Assembly (NCBI RefSeq): GCF_024158025.1
Contig: NZ_JAMZEL010000004.1
Location: forward strand, 248,001-312,000
DNA: 64,000 nt
Direction of reading: 5' to 3'
From: Runella salmonicolor
GTDB lineage: Bacteria; Bacteroidota; Bacteroidia; Cytophagales; Spirosomataceae
Both the position numbers and the translations under genes were made by a program. The notes under the pieces are model-generated. The model was not told where the DNA came from, ran no database searches, and saw only the letters and a list, made by a program, of their open reading frames with translations. Within the stretch, counting starts at the first letter, position 1. Every line of letters starts with the position of its first letter. Below are positions 53,179 through 62,054 of this stretch, one piece after another.

Positions 53179-54588
53179 TTAAAATCCGAAATATTGCTTG
53201 GCGTTATTGTAGCAAATATTCTGAACTACCTGTCCAATCCACTCGGTGTCATTGGGCAATTCGCCATTTTCGATGTCGTTGCCGAACATATTACACAAAA
53301 TACGACGGAAATACTCGTGGCGAGGAAACGACAAAAATGAACGTGAATCGGTAAGCATTCCGACGAACCGGCTCAACAGCCCCATATTCGACAGTGCATT
53401 CATTTGTTTTTCCATGCCGTCTTTCTGGTCCATAAACCACCAACCTGACCCAAACTGGATTTTACCAGCTATTGAGCCGTCGTTGAAATTGCCAATCATG
53501 GTGGCAATCACTTCGTTGTCGGCAGGGTTGAGGTTATAAATGATGGTTTTTGCCAATTGGTTGTATTCATCCAAACGGCCTAAAAATTTAGACAAAGCCA
53601 TTGCCTGTGACCAGTCGCCGATGGAATCCCAGCCCGTATCGGGACCAAGCATACGCAGGGCGCGGGTGTTATTGTTGCGCAATGCACCGATGTGGAATTG
53701 CTGCGTCCAGCCCAGTTCGTGGTACATGGTGCCAAGGTGGTGCAAAATCGCGGATTGGTACAATACCTGCTCCGCCGAAGTGATGGTTTGACCCGCCAAT
53801 GCTTTTTTGAAAATCGCGTTGGCATCTTCGGGCGTAAAATCAGCGGCGTATAATTGCTCCAGACCGTGGTCAGACAACAAACAACCTAGCGAGGCGAAAA
53901 AGTCCGCCCGAGCGCGTAGGGCTTTGGTCAAATCGTCGTACGATGTGATTTCAAAACCTACGATAGCGGCCAGTTTTTGGATGAAATTGGCAAAGTTTGG
54001 ATTACCGATTAAGATAAATTTGTCGGGACGAAAAGCGGGACGCATTTGGATTTCAAAAGTGCCTTCGTTTTTCAATTGCTGATGGTATTCCAGCGAATCC
54101 AGCGGGTCGTCGGTGGTACAGACGACTTCGACGTTCATTTTACGCAACAGATTTCGCACCGAATAATCGGGCGTGCGGAGTTTTTCGGAGCACTCATCGT
54201 AGATTTTTCGGGCCGTTTTGGGGCTTAAAATATCGTGAACGTCAAAATAACGCTGCAACTCCAAATGTGTCCAGTGGTAAAGCGGATTTCGAAGGGTATA
54301 CGGAACGGTTTCGGCCCATTTTTCAAACTTTTGATAATCACTTTTGTCGCCCGTACAGTAGCTCTCGTCTACGCCGTTGGTGCGCATTCCTCGCCACTTG
54401 TAGTGGTCGCCGTAGAGCCAAATCTGCGTTAAATTCTCAAAGTTTTTATCGTTAACGATTTGGTCGGGCGGCAAGTGATTGTGGTAATCAATGATTGGCA
54501 TCTGTTTCGCAAACTCATGATAAAGCGTGCGTGCCGTATCGGTTTGCAGCAAAAAGTCTTCGTCTAAAAAAGTTTTAGTGACCAACAT
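53179..54588 (-). CDS. uxaC: Uronate isomerase
   Basis: Isomerises D-galacturonate to D-tagaturonate and D-glucuronate to D-fructuronate. The 469-residue amidohydrolase-superfamily enzyme has IIDYHNHLPP (His36, His38), CTTDDPLDSLEYH, QFHIGALRNNN and LGPDTGWDSIGD. Length equals that of E. coli UxaC (470). It starts 18 bases after uxaB. Confidence 0.94.
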   Translation of the reverse strand: MLVTKTFLDEDFLLQTDTARTLYHEFAKQMPIIDYHNHLPPDQIVNDKNFENLTQIWLYGDHYKWRGMRTNGVDESYCTGDKSDYQKFEKWAETVPYTLRNPLYHWTHLELQRYFDVHDILSPKTARKIYDECSEKLRTPDYSVRNLLRKMNVEVVCTTDDPLDSLEYHQQLKNEGTFEIQMRPAFRPDKFILIGNPNFANFIQKLAAIVGFEITSYDDLTKALRARADFFASLGCLLSDHGLEQLYAADFTPEDANAIFKKALAGQTITSAEQVLYQSAILHHLGTMYHELGWTQQFHIGALRNNNTRALRMLGPDTGWDSIGDWSQAMALSKFLGRLDEYNQLAKTIIYNLNPADNEVIATMIGNFNDGSIAGKIQFGSGWWFMDQKDGMEKQMNALSNMGLLSRFVGMLTDSRSFLSFPRHEYFRRILCNMFGNDIENGELPNDTEWIGQVVQNICYNNAKQYFGF

Positions 54589-54606
54589 TTTAGTATAGCT
54601 AGATGG

Positions 54607-56154
54607 TTAGAGAGTCGCGTTAATTTCTATGAATGGAGTGGTATTTTTATAAAAAAAGGCTTCAAGCGTGGTTTTTACCCCATTTTCAAGCATATTTTCT
54701 ACGTTTTCTGTTACACTTTGGGCAAAACCGGGTAATAAAGTAAGGTCGGTGTCCCACAGCGTTTTATTTTGCAGCACCGATTCAACCAATTGAGCAGGGG
54801 TATTTTGTTGCCATTGTTGATAAAAATACTCTGCTTTTTCGTCCTGAATAGGATAGAGCTGCCCGTCTCGTTCGCCAAAATAGACAAAACGCTCCTTGGC
54901 AACCGATTTCATAAAACACAAATAGGCCGCAAAACCCAACGAAAAATATTCAGGTACGCAGTTGAAAATATCGTAATAGCGAAGAAGCGTTGGAACGTTA
55001 CGCAGTTTCATTTTTGAGGTATAATTGAGCGTAATGCTGAGCCATTGGTGATTGAGGTGCGGATTACGAAAACGATCCAATACCTGCATTCCAAAACGTT
55101 GCGGGCTTTTTTCGTCCATAGGGTACGGAATTGCAAGACCCAATTCGGACATCATCAGATTGCTGATATACGCCGACATAGTTTCGTTTTGCATTGCACC
55201 AATAACGTTGTCAAACCCAGCTAAATAAGCTAAACCGCTGCTCAAAGTGTGGGTGCCGTTTAGCAGACGCAGTTTGAGTTCGCGAAAGAGGTTAATATCT
55301 GGCTCAATAAAAACACCATCGTCGGCTTTGTGAAAAGAAAGTACCTGTTTTACGTGTTCGTTGCCTTCGATGGCCCACAGCCTGAATACCTCGCTCATGG
55401 TGAGCAGTTTGTCTTCGTAGCCCAATTCCTGCGTAAGTCCTTGATAAGTATCAGCGTCAGGTTTACCGGGTACAATTCGGTCTACCAATGAGTTACAAAA
55501 ATGGTTGGTGCTTTCGAGCCAATCCAGAAAACTGGACTCTAACCCGTTGCGGTGGGCCAATTCGATGACGATGGACTCTAGTTTAGTGCCGTTGTCGGAA
55601 ATCAATTCAGTAGGCACAATCACCAACCCTGAGGCTTTGCTGCCGCCGAAAGCCTGAAACCGGGCGTATAAAAACGCCAACAATTTCCCGGGGAACGACG
55701 CGGGCGGAGTGACAGAAATATCATCCTGCGTGAGTTGAATGCCTACTTCGGTGGTGTTGGAAATGATGATTTGTAGTTCGGGGTTCTTGGCACAATCTAA
55801 AATACGCTGCCATTGTGATTTGGCCGACAACACGCGGCTGATGGCCGAGCAAATGATATTTTCTTCGACGTTTTGGCCCAGTTCAACCCCTCTAACACAC
55901 AGCGTATAGAGGCTGTCTTGCTCATCAAAAGCGGTGGCATCGCCGCCATCGGTCGATTTGACCACTACGATTCGGCCGTTGAAAATGCCTTGCCGATTGG
56001 CCTTGTCAATCAAATAATCGGGTAATCCCCTCAACAAAACGCCAGTGCCGAATTGCAGTACTTTTTCGGGTAATTCAAAAACAGACTCGTCAGGAACGAC
56101 TAAATTTGGTCGGTCATGAAGCTGTTTTAATTCATTTTTAGATAGATATGTCAT
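54607..56154 (-). CDS. uxaB: Tagaturonate reductase (altronate oxidoreductase)
   Basis: Reduces D-tagaturonate to D-altronate with NADH. The 515-residue long-chain mannitol-dehydrogenase-family protein has VLQFGTGVLLRGLPDYLIDK at the cofactor-binding end, VVKSTDGGDA, and the catalytic-region LVDRIVPGKP and GTHTLSSGLAYLAGFD. The QFGTGVLLRGLPDY form is that of UxaB rather than fructuronate reductase (UxuB) or mannitol dehydrogenase. The enzyme that should follow, altronate dehydratase (UxaA), is not in the cluster. Confidence 0.9.
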   Translation of the reverse strand: MTYLSKNELKQLHDRPNLVVPDESVFELPEKVLQFGTGVLLRGLPDYLIDKANRQGIFNGRIVVVKSTDGGDATAFDEQDSLYTLCVRGVELGQNVEENIICSAISRVLSAKSQWQRILDCAKNPELQIIISNTTEVGIQLTQDDISVTPPASFPGKLLAFLYARFQAFGGSKASGLVIVPTELISDNGTKLESIVIELAHRNGLESSFLDWLESTNHFCNSLVDRIVPGKPDADTYQGLTQELGYEDKLLTMSEVFRLWAIEGNEHVKQVLSFHKADDGVFIEPDINLFRELKLRLLNGTHTLSSGLAYLAGFDNVIGAMQNETMSAYISNLMMSELGLAIPYPMDEKSPQRFGMQVLDRFRNPHLNHQWLSITLNYTSKMKLRNVPTLLRYYDIFNCVPEYFSLGFAAYLCFMKSVAKERFVYFGERDGQLYPIQDEKAEYFYQQWQQNTPAQLVESVLQNKTLWDTDLTLLPGFAQSVTENVENMLENGVKTTLEAFFYKNTTPFIEINATL

Positions 56155-56188
56155 GGTGCCGTATTGGTTGACTGGTTTTAGTGGACGG

Positions 56189-58099
56189 CTATTTTTTGGC
56201 AGAAAGTAGCCACGTAGCTAAATCTTTGGCAGCCGAAAAGTTTTCATAAATGACCGGAATTCGGCGGCCATCGGTGTATTCATTGTACAGCCATGGGTCG
56301 CCTACGGCGAATACCGTTCCTTTTCCCACTTTGGCTACGCCGATAATCACGTCTCCTTTATGGCTCAGAATTCCTTGGGCGGGGGCTTTCAAGTTGAGTG
56401 GCGCCAACTCTTTGATATATACAGCCTTGGTATTTTTGAAGATTAGATTTCTGGCTGGAATGTCGATGCGTCCCTGCTCCCACTGCGTGCCTTGTACCAT
56501 ATTCACGTTTTTGGGCAAAAACTGAATGCCGAATTCATTGGCCAAACGGTTGAAATTTTTATGCTCACAATTGGCGGTGTCGTTGGCCATCAGCACGAGC
56601 GTTCCGCCAGCCTTTACCCAATTGCTGATTTGCTGGATGTCGGTGTCTTGAATGAAATTAGGATGAGCCGTTTCTTTTTTCGTATCGGGGTCTACGATGA
56701 TGTAAACGTCTACGTTTTTGAGATTTTCGGCCGTTGGGGCGGTTTTGATGGCCGTGGTTTTTGCGCCTAAATCACGGAAAATATTCCCCCACACCTTGAA
56801 TCCTGAATGCATGGGGTCTTCCCAAGTGTAGTGAAACTGCTCTTCCTGCCCATTCCAGTCTTTGCGAAACTCTCGGTTGAAATAATAATCTGTGGCGACG
56901 GTTTTGCCTTTGCCCAAGTTGTTTTCGGCGGCAATTTCCATTTCGACGCTGGCAAAGATAAACGGGCCTACGCCTTTCAAATCATTTTTGCGAATGGGCT
57001 CGCTAAGGTAGTATTCATAGCTTCCGTCGCGGTAAGGTGTGCCGCCGAGACCACCCACACTCACCGTTTTGTTGAGGTTAATTGTGCCGTTGGCCCCTTC
57101 TTCCACAAATTCTTTGAGGATGCCTGCGTAGCCTTTTTGGGCGGCAGGCAAATAAGTTTGGGGCAAATACCCCATGCGTACGCCTTTGGCCAATGCATAC
57201 ACAAACATGCAGGAAGCGGAGGCTTCAAAATAATTGCCTTTGCGCGTCCCTTGGGTGGTCATCTGATACCATACGCCCGACTTGGCATCTTGATACTTGA
57301 CAAGTGCGGGTGCTAAACGTTGCAGGTATTTGACCAGATTGGCGCGCTCAGGGTGGGTCTGGGGAAAATAATCCAACACATCGACCAATGCCATGGCATA
57401 CCAGCCGATGGCCCGGCTCCAGAAATGCGGCGAGAGGCCCGTTTTTGGGTCGGCCCATTTTTCGGACTTACTTTCGTCGTATGCGTGGTAAACAAGTCCT
57501 GTTTTTGGGTCAACGGCGTATTTCTCAATCAATGCAAACTGTTTTGCAATGTCGTTAAAATGCGCTGGATGGTTGAAAATTAGGCTGTACTCGGCCGAAA
57601 AAGGCTCGGCCATAAACAGCCCGTCGAGCCACATTTGGTTGGGATAACGCTTTTTGTGCCAGTACCCGCCTTCTTTGGTTTTGGGCTGGTTTTCAATTTG
57701 TTTCCACAACAAATCGGCGGCTTTGCGGTATTTTTCTTTGTCGGGCTGGGTTTGTTGGTAGATTGTCAACAGCGCGCGTCCCGTCGGGATATTGTCGAGG
57801 TTGAAATCGTCGTATCTATAGGTACGAATGCTGCCGTCTTTTTGGACGTAGCGGTTTATATCCCGCACCACGTACTCAAAATACTTGCCGTCGCCAGTGC
57901 GGTTCCATACTTTTTCGATGGCTTTATAAATCAAACCTTGCTCGTAATCCCAGCCTGCTGGCTTCCCTTCCTTGACCGTAATGGAATCTTTGTGCCAACC
58001 CATCACCGATTCGGCCATCCGAACCGAGTAGGGCGTTTTTTGGGCAACGAGTGAAGGACTGATGGCCAGAATGAATGAACAAAATAGTAGGTGTTTCAT
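56189..58099 (-). CDS. GH105-type unsaturated rhamnogalacturonyl hydrolase with C-terminal DUF4350-like domain
   Basis: A 636-residue exported enzyme. Signal peptide about 1-19; a GH88/GH105 (alpha/alpha)6 barrel at about 25-380 with the general-acid Asp in QMWLDGLFMAEPF, WSRAIGWYAMALVDVLDYFP and FEASASCMFVYALAKG. It removes the 4,5-unsaturated uronic acid left by pectin/rhamnogalacturonan lyases. Residues about 440-636 add a GATase-like DUF4350-type domain (VYIIVDPDTKKE, ISNWVKAGGTLVLMAND, GVAKVGKGTVFAVGDPWLYNEY), a fusion seen in Bacteroidota members. It starts 33 bases after kdgF. Confidence 0.88.
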   Translation of the reverse strand: MKHLLFCSFILAISPSLVAQKTPYSVRMAESVMGWHKDSITVKEGKPAGWDYEQGLIYKAIEKVWNRTGDGKYFEYVVRDINRYVQKDGSIRTYRYDDFNLDNIPTGRALLTIYQQTQPDKEKYRKAADLLWKQIENQPKTKEGGYWHKKRYPNQMWLDGLFMAEPFSAEYSLIFNHPAHFNDIAKQFALIEKYAVDPKTGLVYHAYDESKSEKWADPKTGLSPHFWSRAIGWYAMALVDVLDYFPQTHPERANLVKYLQRLAPALVKYQDAKSGVWYQMTTQGTRKGNYFEASASCMFVYALAKGVRMGYLPQTYLPAAQKGYAGILKEFVEEGANGTINLNKTVSVGGLGGTPYRDGSYEYYLSEPIRKNDLKGVGPFIFASVEMEIAAENNLGKGKTVATDYYFNREFRKDWNGQEEQFHYTWEDPMHSGFKVWGNIFRDLGAKTTAIKTAPTAENLKNVDVYIIVDPDTKKETAHPNFIQDTDIQQISNWVKAGGTLVLMANDTANCEHKNFNRLANEFGIQFLPKNVNMVQGTQWEQGRIDIPARNLIFKNTKAVYIKELAPLNLKAPAQGILSHKGDVIIGVAKVGKGTVFAVGDPWLYNEYTDGRRIPVIYENFSAAKDLATWLLSAKK

Positions 58100-58131
58100 A
58101 TTTATAGTATGACTCAGTTTATAGCTGATAG

Positions 58132-58473
58132 TTAGACAAAATCTTCACGCATGGGATTGAAAACATCAATCAATAAACCTTCTTCTAAGCAAACGGCTCC
58201 GTGTAATACGTTGGAAGGCACAAAATAGACGTCTCCTTCTTTTAAGTTTCGGGTTTGGTCGCCGATGGTCACTTCAAACACGCCCCCTGCCACGTAGCTG
58301 ATTTGCAAATGGGGGTGTTGGTGAATTGTCCCAATTCCTCCCTGTTTAAAAGCAACTTTTACCAACATCAACTCATTGGTGTATGACATGACTTTACGCT
58401 TTATTTTCTCATCGACGACTTCCCACGGAAGGTCGTCGTCGGCGACCAGTACTTTTTCGAATGAAGGATGCAT
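58132..58473 (-). CDS. kdgF: KdgF-like cupin, unsaturated uronate linearisation
   Basis: A 113-residue cupin. KdgF converts the cyclic 4,5-unsaturated uronate freed by lyases and GH88/105 enzymes to 5-keto-4-deoxyuronate. Metal ligands are present: His51, His53 and Gln57 (GTIHQHPHLQ) and His91 (VLHGAV). The C-terminal DVFNPMREDF is typical of KdgF proteins. It is the first gene of the hexuronate operon, with a LacI-type palindrome about 130 bases upstream. Confidence 0.88.
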   Translation of the reverse strand: MHPSFEKVLVADDDLPWEVVDEKIKRKVMSYTNELMLVKVAFKQGGIGTIHQHPHLQISYVAGGVFEVTIGDQTRNLKEGDVYFVPSNVLHGAVCLEEGLLIDVFNPMREDFV

Positions 58474-58602
58474 AAAAGATTTAAAATTGTATTTTTCAGT
58501 TAGAACTAGTTGCAGGCTCTTTTTAGGGAGTTAGCAACCGACGGATTGAGTTTATCTTTATTTTAGTTGTTAGTCAATGATTTTGACCGATATTTTTATG
58601 CA

Positions 58603-58620
58603 AACGTTATCGGTAACGTT
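58603..58620. promoter_or_regulatory. LacI-family operator-like palindrome upstream of kdgF
   Basis: AACGTTA-TCGG-TAACGTT: perfect 7-base arms around a CG-centred core, the form of LacI/GalR-family operators. It lies 130 bases before kdgF and 193 bases before the AEC gene. A LacI-type regulator gene is not in the window. Confidence 0.55.
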
Positions 58621-58767
58621 GCCGAATTGTACTTAACAAAAAATAGATTGTAAAGAATCAAGAATGAGCCCCGTGTTGAACGAGTTTATAGTGAGAAAAG
58701 TGATTCTGAAAAATTGATAAAAAATTATACTTTTCAAAGTTTTAGGAAAGACTAATTATCCCTTTAT

Positions 58768-58775
58768 TACTTTTG
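58768..58775 (+). promoter_or_regulatory. Putative Bacteroidota -7 element for AEC transporter gene
   Basis: TACTTTTG, 37 bases before the ATG at 58813; -33 element unclear. Confidence 0.4.
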
Positions 58776-58812
58776 TATTTTTAAAGTAAAAGAATCTTCC
58801 CATCCCGTTCAA

Positions 58813-59733
58813 ATGAATCAAACCAACAGTGTATTCTTAATCACCCTCGGCATTGCGACGATGGGCTTTTTGATTAAAAAATTTGATTTTGTAACCGAGC
58901 AGGATGGCAAAGCTATTTCAAAATTTTTGATGCACACCACTTTTCCCGCGCTGATGATTGTCAGTATGCTTCGCATCAAATTTGAACCTACGCTTTTTCT
59001 TATTCCGTTGATTTGCATTGCCTTGGGGGTTGTCATGACGTTGGTGGGGTGGGTTTGGTTTAAGGATTATCCCAATCGGCTGCGTGGCGTGTTGACCATG
59101 TCGTGTGGTGGGCTGAACGTAGGGCTTTTTGCGTTTCCCATCATTGAGGGTATTTGGGGGCGCGAAGGGCTAGTGTACGTGGCCATGTTTGACATCGGCA
59201 ATACCATCATCACCTTTGGCTTGGTTTATTCGGTAGGGAGTTATTTTGCGGTGAAGGGCGAAGGAGGGGTGAACTACGGAAGAGTTTTGAAAAAAGTAAT
59301 TCAATTGCCTCCGTTGCAGGCTATGTTTATTGGGTTGACCATCAATGCCTTAAAGATAGAATTGCCCGTGGTTGCTTATGATTTTTTGGATGTATTGGCC
59401 AAAGCCAACAAGCCGCTTGTATTGCTACTCATGGGGATTTATATGAGTTTTTCGTTGGAACGAAGTCAGGTGTGGGCAGTGGTGAAGGTCCTGACGATTC
59501 GTTATGCCTGTGGTTTTATCGCGATTTTGCTTTTGTACGTATTGATTCCCGAGCCTACGCTTGCCCGCAATGTGCTGCTGGTCTGTGTTATCCTACCGAT
59601 TGGTATGACGATTCTTCCCTTTGCCGATGAACTTAATTATGACTCACGTATTGCGGGCGTATTGGTTAATATCTCGCTGTTAATCAGCTTTTTGCTGATG
59701 TGGGGCTTGGTGGTTGGACTGAAATTGGCGTAA
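58813..59733 (+). CDS. AEC (auxin efflux carrier) family transporter
   Basis: A 306-residue inner-membrane protein with about ten spans in two inverted halves. The AEC signature is in span 4-5: MSCGGLNVGLFAFPIIEGIWG and VYVAMFDIGNTI. Bacterial members move small organic acids such as malate or malonate, or are annotated as permeases. It diverges from the hexuronate operon across a LacI-like palindrome and could be part of the same regulon, but it may be unrelated. Confidence 0.85.
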   Translation: MNQTNSVFLITLGIATMGFLIKKFDFVTEQDGKAISKFLMHTTFPALMIVSMLRIKFEPTLFLIPLICIALGVVMTLVGWVWFKDYPNRLRGVLTMSCGGLNVGLFAFPIIEGIWGREGLVYVAMFDIGNTIITFGLVYSVGSYFAVKGEGGVNYGRVLKKVIQLPPLQAMFIGLTINALKIELPVVAYDFLDVLAKANKPLVLLLMGIYMSFSLERSQVWAVVKVLTIRYACGFIAILLLYVLIPEPTLARNVLLVCVILPIGMTILPFADELNYDSRIAGVLVNISLLISFLLMWGLVVGLKLA

Positions 59734-59760
59734 GGGACAGAAGTCAGGGGCGATCACAAA

Positions 59761-61971
59761 TTACAGAATTAACAATCCATTCTCGCGCAATTGCTTCCAA
59801 GCGGTTGTTTTGCTAAAAGCGTCAAAACTTCCGAATGGCGCGTTTTCAAAATCGTTTTGTAATTGTTGATACAAAAAAGGCTTCTCGAAGTTAGTAATCG
59901 CAATTTTTGGGAATATCTCCATCCAAAAATCTCCCATTGCCGCAGGCACTTCAAGCACTAAATCGTGCTTTTTGTGGTAAAAATGAAGTTCGGCCATCTG
60001 CACCGTTTTTTTGCCTTGTTTTACCTCAAAATAGGCCAACGAAGGCAGGTTTCCCAACCAAACCACAAAGGCATTTTTACGAACCGAATCTTCGTACTGG
60101 GTAATTTGCTTTTGAATATAATTTGAAGGAATGGTGGTGGAAGGTACTTTGAACGGAAACCATTTATTGAGTGGAATCTCAAACCCTACGCCGTGCATAT
60201 AATTGAACAGCGACTTGCGCAAACCCTCCCCAAACTGGTCGTGATTGGCTCCCGTTGGGTCGTCGTGATAGAGGTCGTTGTCGGCAAAACCGCCGAAATC
60301 GGGGCCAATTCGCTGTACATCAAAAGCTTCGGGGTGCAAGCCCACGGGGCTATGTGAGGTCATGGCAAAACGGTGCCAAAAGCCCGATTGCAACACGCCA
60401 TTTTGGAACAATTGCCGCACCATTTCTAGTGAATCAACGGTTTCCTGCGTGGTTTGGGTCGGAAAACCGTACATCAAATAGGCATGAACCATGATGCCAG
60501 CCTGCGTAAAACCGTCGGTGACGCGAGCTACTTGCCCCACGGTTACGCCCTTTTTCATTTTTTCCAACAACCGGTCCGACGCTACCTCCAGCCCTCCCGA
60601 CATGGCAATGCAGCCAGAAGCCTTCAAGAGAATGGACAAATCGTGCGTGAAATTCTTTTCAAAACGAATGTTGGTCCACCAGACTACGGTCAATTTTCGA
60701 CGAATGATTTCGATGGCTACATCCCGCAACAGCGCCGGTGGTGCCGCTTCGTCTACAAAATGAAAACCGTTCTGTTTGGTTTTCTGAATGATTTCTTCGA
60801 TGCGGTCGCAGATGAGTGAGGCCGTTAGGGGTTCGTAGTTTTTGATGTAATCAAGCGAAATATCGCAAAAAGAGCATTTCCCCCAATAACAACCGTGCGC
60901 CAAGGTGAGTTTATTCCATCGCCCGTCGCTCCAGAGCCGGTGCATCGGATTGACAATCTCAATGACCGACAAATAATCCATCAATTTCAAATCGGTGTAA
61001 TCGGGCGTGCCCGTTTCGCGCTGGGCTACGTCTTTCTCGGAAGCTCCGTTGTGGAAAACCACTTGGTTATCCACCAATGAAAAAATACGCTTGAGTTTTT
61101 CCAGTGGCCGTTTTTGTTTCAGATACTCCAACAGCGAGCGCAAAGGTGCTTCGCCATCGTCTAAGCAGACATAATCGACGTACTCAAACACGCGCGGGTC
61201 CGAAAGCGAGCGGAGTTCGGTGTTACAAAAACCACCCCCCATCACGATTTTGATGTCGGGATAGTGTTTTTTTAGGTGTTGACCGCATTTAAAAGCCCCG
61301 AAAAGATTGCCCGGAAAGGGCACGGTCAGGCAAACGACCGTCGGCGAAAACATGTTGATTTTTTGGTCGAGCAATTCCGTCAGTAGCGTCGTAATCAGCG
61401 TATCGGGTGCTTGCAGCGACGCTTGCATTTCATCAAAATGCGTAGCCGTGCGGCCCAAACGCTCGGCGTAGCGGCTAAAACCAAAATGCGGGTCGACGCT
61501 TTCCTGAATAAAATCCCCCAAATCTTCCAAATACAGCGTGGCCAAGTGACGGGCTTTGTCTTGCGTGCCCATGGTGCCAAAGGCCCATTCGAGGTCTTCT
61601 ACTTCTTTGAAGCGGGAGGCTTCGGGCAAGTACGTACGGTCACAAATGCTGTGAGCGAGCGTGGGATTTTTGTTCTGTAAAAAAAGAATTACGGGCTCAA
61701 TGGTCGTGATGTACTCGTCCCGGAGACTATAAATGCGAAAGGCATTGTCCGACAGTTCGATGTCATGCTCGGCGCGGTCGAGGGCGTCAAACAATTGGGT
61801 AAGTCCGTGGGGAGAAAAAAGCGCTAAAATGACCTCAATGCCCAAATCTGCCTGCCACGACGGCACGCCCAACGTGTTCAAAAAACCCTTGATATAGGCG
61901 GTAGCCGGGTACGGGGTATTGAGTTGGGTAAACGGAGGCGTAAGTAGTAAAAGCTTGTTTGGGGAAATCAT
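59761..61971 (-). CDS. B12-binding-domain radical SAM protein with CX4CX2C cluster motif
   Basis: About 736 residues. The N-terminal third is a cobalamin-binding-like domain (SPTVVCLTVPFPGNLFGAFKCGQ, DIKIVMGGGFCNTELRSL, YVCLDDGE). The radical SAM barrel begins at about 340 with GCYWGKCSFCD: four residues, not three, separate the first two cysteines (residues 361, 366 and 369 from this start). Other features are FHFVDEAAPPALL and SGGLEVASDRLLEKMKKGVT. Starts at 62001 or 61977 are also open; the B12-domain homology begins near MISPNKLLLLTPPF, so 61971 is chosen. Substrate unknown. A hairpin separates it from the upstream PNGase F-like gene. Confidence 0.8.
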   Translation of the reverse strand: MISPNKLLLLTPPFTQLNTPYPATAYIKGFLNTLGVPSWQADLGIEVILALFSPHGLTQLFDALDRAEHDIELSDNAFRIYSLRDEYITTIEPVILFLQNKNPTLAHSICDRTYLPEASRFKEVEDLEWAFGTMGTQDKARHLATLYLEDLGDFIQESVDPHFGFSRYAERLGRTATHFDEMQASLQAPDTLITTLLTELLDQKINMFSPTVVCLTVPFPGNLFGAFKCGQHLKKHYPDIKIVMGGGFCNTELRSLSDPRVFEYVDYVCLDDGEAPLRSLLEYLKQKRPLEKLKRIFSLVDNQVVFHNGASEKDVAQRETGTPDYTDLKLMDYLSVIEIVNPMHRLWSDGRWNKLTLAHGCYWGKCSFCDISLDYIKNYEPLTASLICDRIEEIIQKTKQNGFHFVDEAAPPALLRDVAIEIIRRKLTVVWWTNIRFEKNFTHDLSILLKASGCIAMSGGLEVASDRLLEKMKKGVTVGQVARVTDGFTQAGIMVHAYLMYGFPTQTTQETVDSLEMVRQLFQNGVLQSGFWHRFAMTSHSPVGLHPEAFDVQRIGPDFGGFADNDLYHDDPTGANHDQFGEGLRKSLFNYMHGVGFEIPLNKWFPFKVPSTTIPSNYIQKQITQYEDSVRKNAFVVWLGNLPSLAYFEVKQGKKTVQMAELHFYHKKHDLVLEVPAAMGDFWMEIFPKIAITNFEKPFLYQQLQNDFENAPFGSFDAFSKTTAWKQLRENGLLIL

Positions 61972-61997
61972 GCGCATGGGAAATGAGGCAAATAAAT

Positions 61998-62040
61998 GCA
62001 CGAAGGTAACGAAATGTACGCAGGAAAGTTACCTTCGTGC
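61998..62040 (-). terminator. Hairpin between PNGase F-like gene and radical SAM gene
   Basis: Perfect 13-bp arms GCACGAAGGTAAC and GTTACCTTCGTGC with a 17-base loop. It lies just after the upstream stop codon (62055). The tail on the minus strand is only ATTTATTT, so termination may be partial. Confidence 0.5.
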
Positions 62041-62054
62041 CGTTTTGCGCGGTC

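Larger units (their letters stand above)
58474..58812. other. 339-base divergent intergenic region
   Basis: Separates the hexuronate operon (minus) from the AEC transporter gene (plus). It holds a LacI-type palindrome (58603-58620) and a plus-strand TAnnTTTG element (58768-58775). No ORF or RNA gene is seen. Confidence 0.55.
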
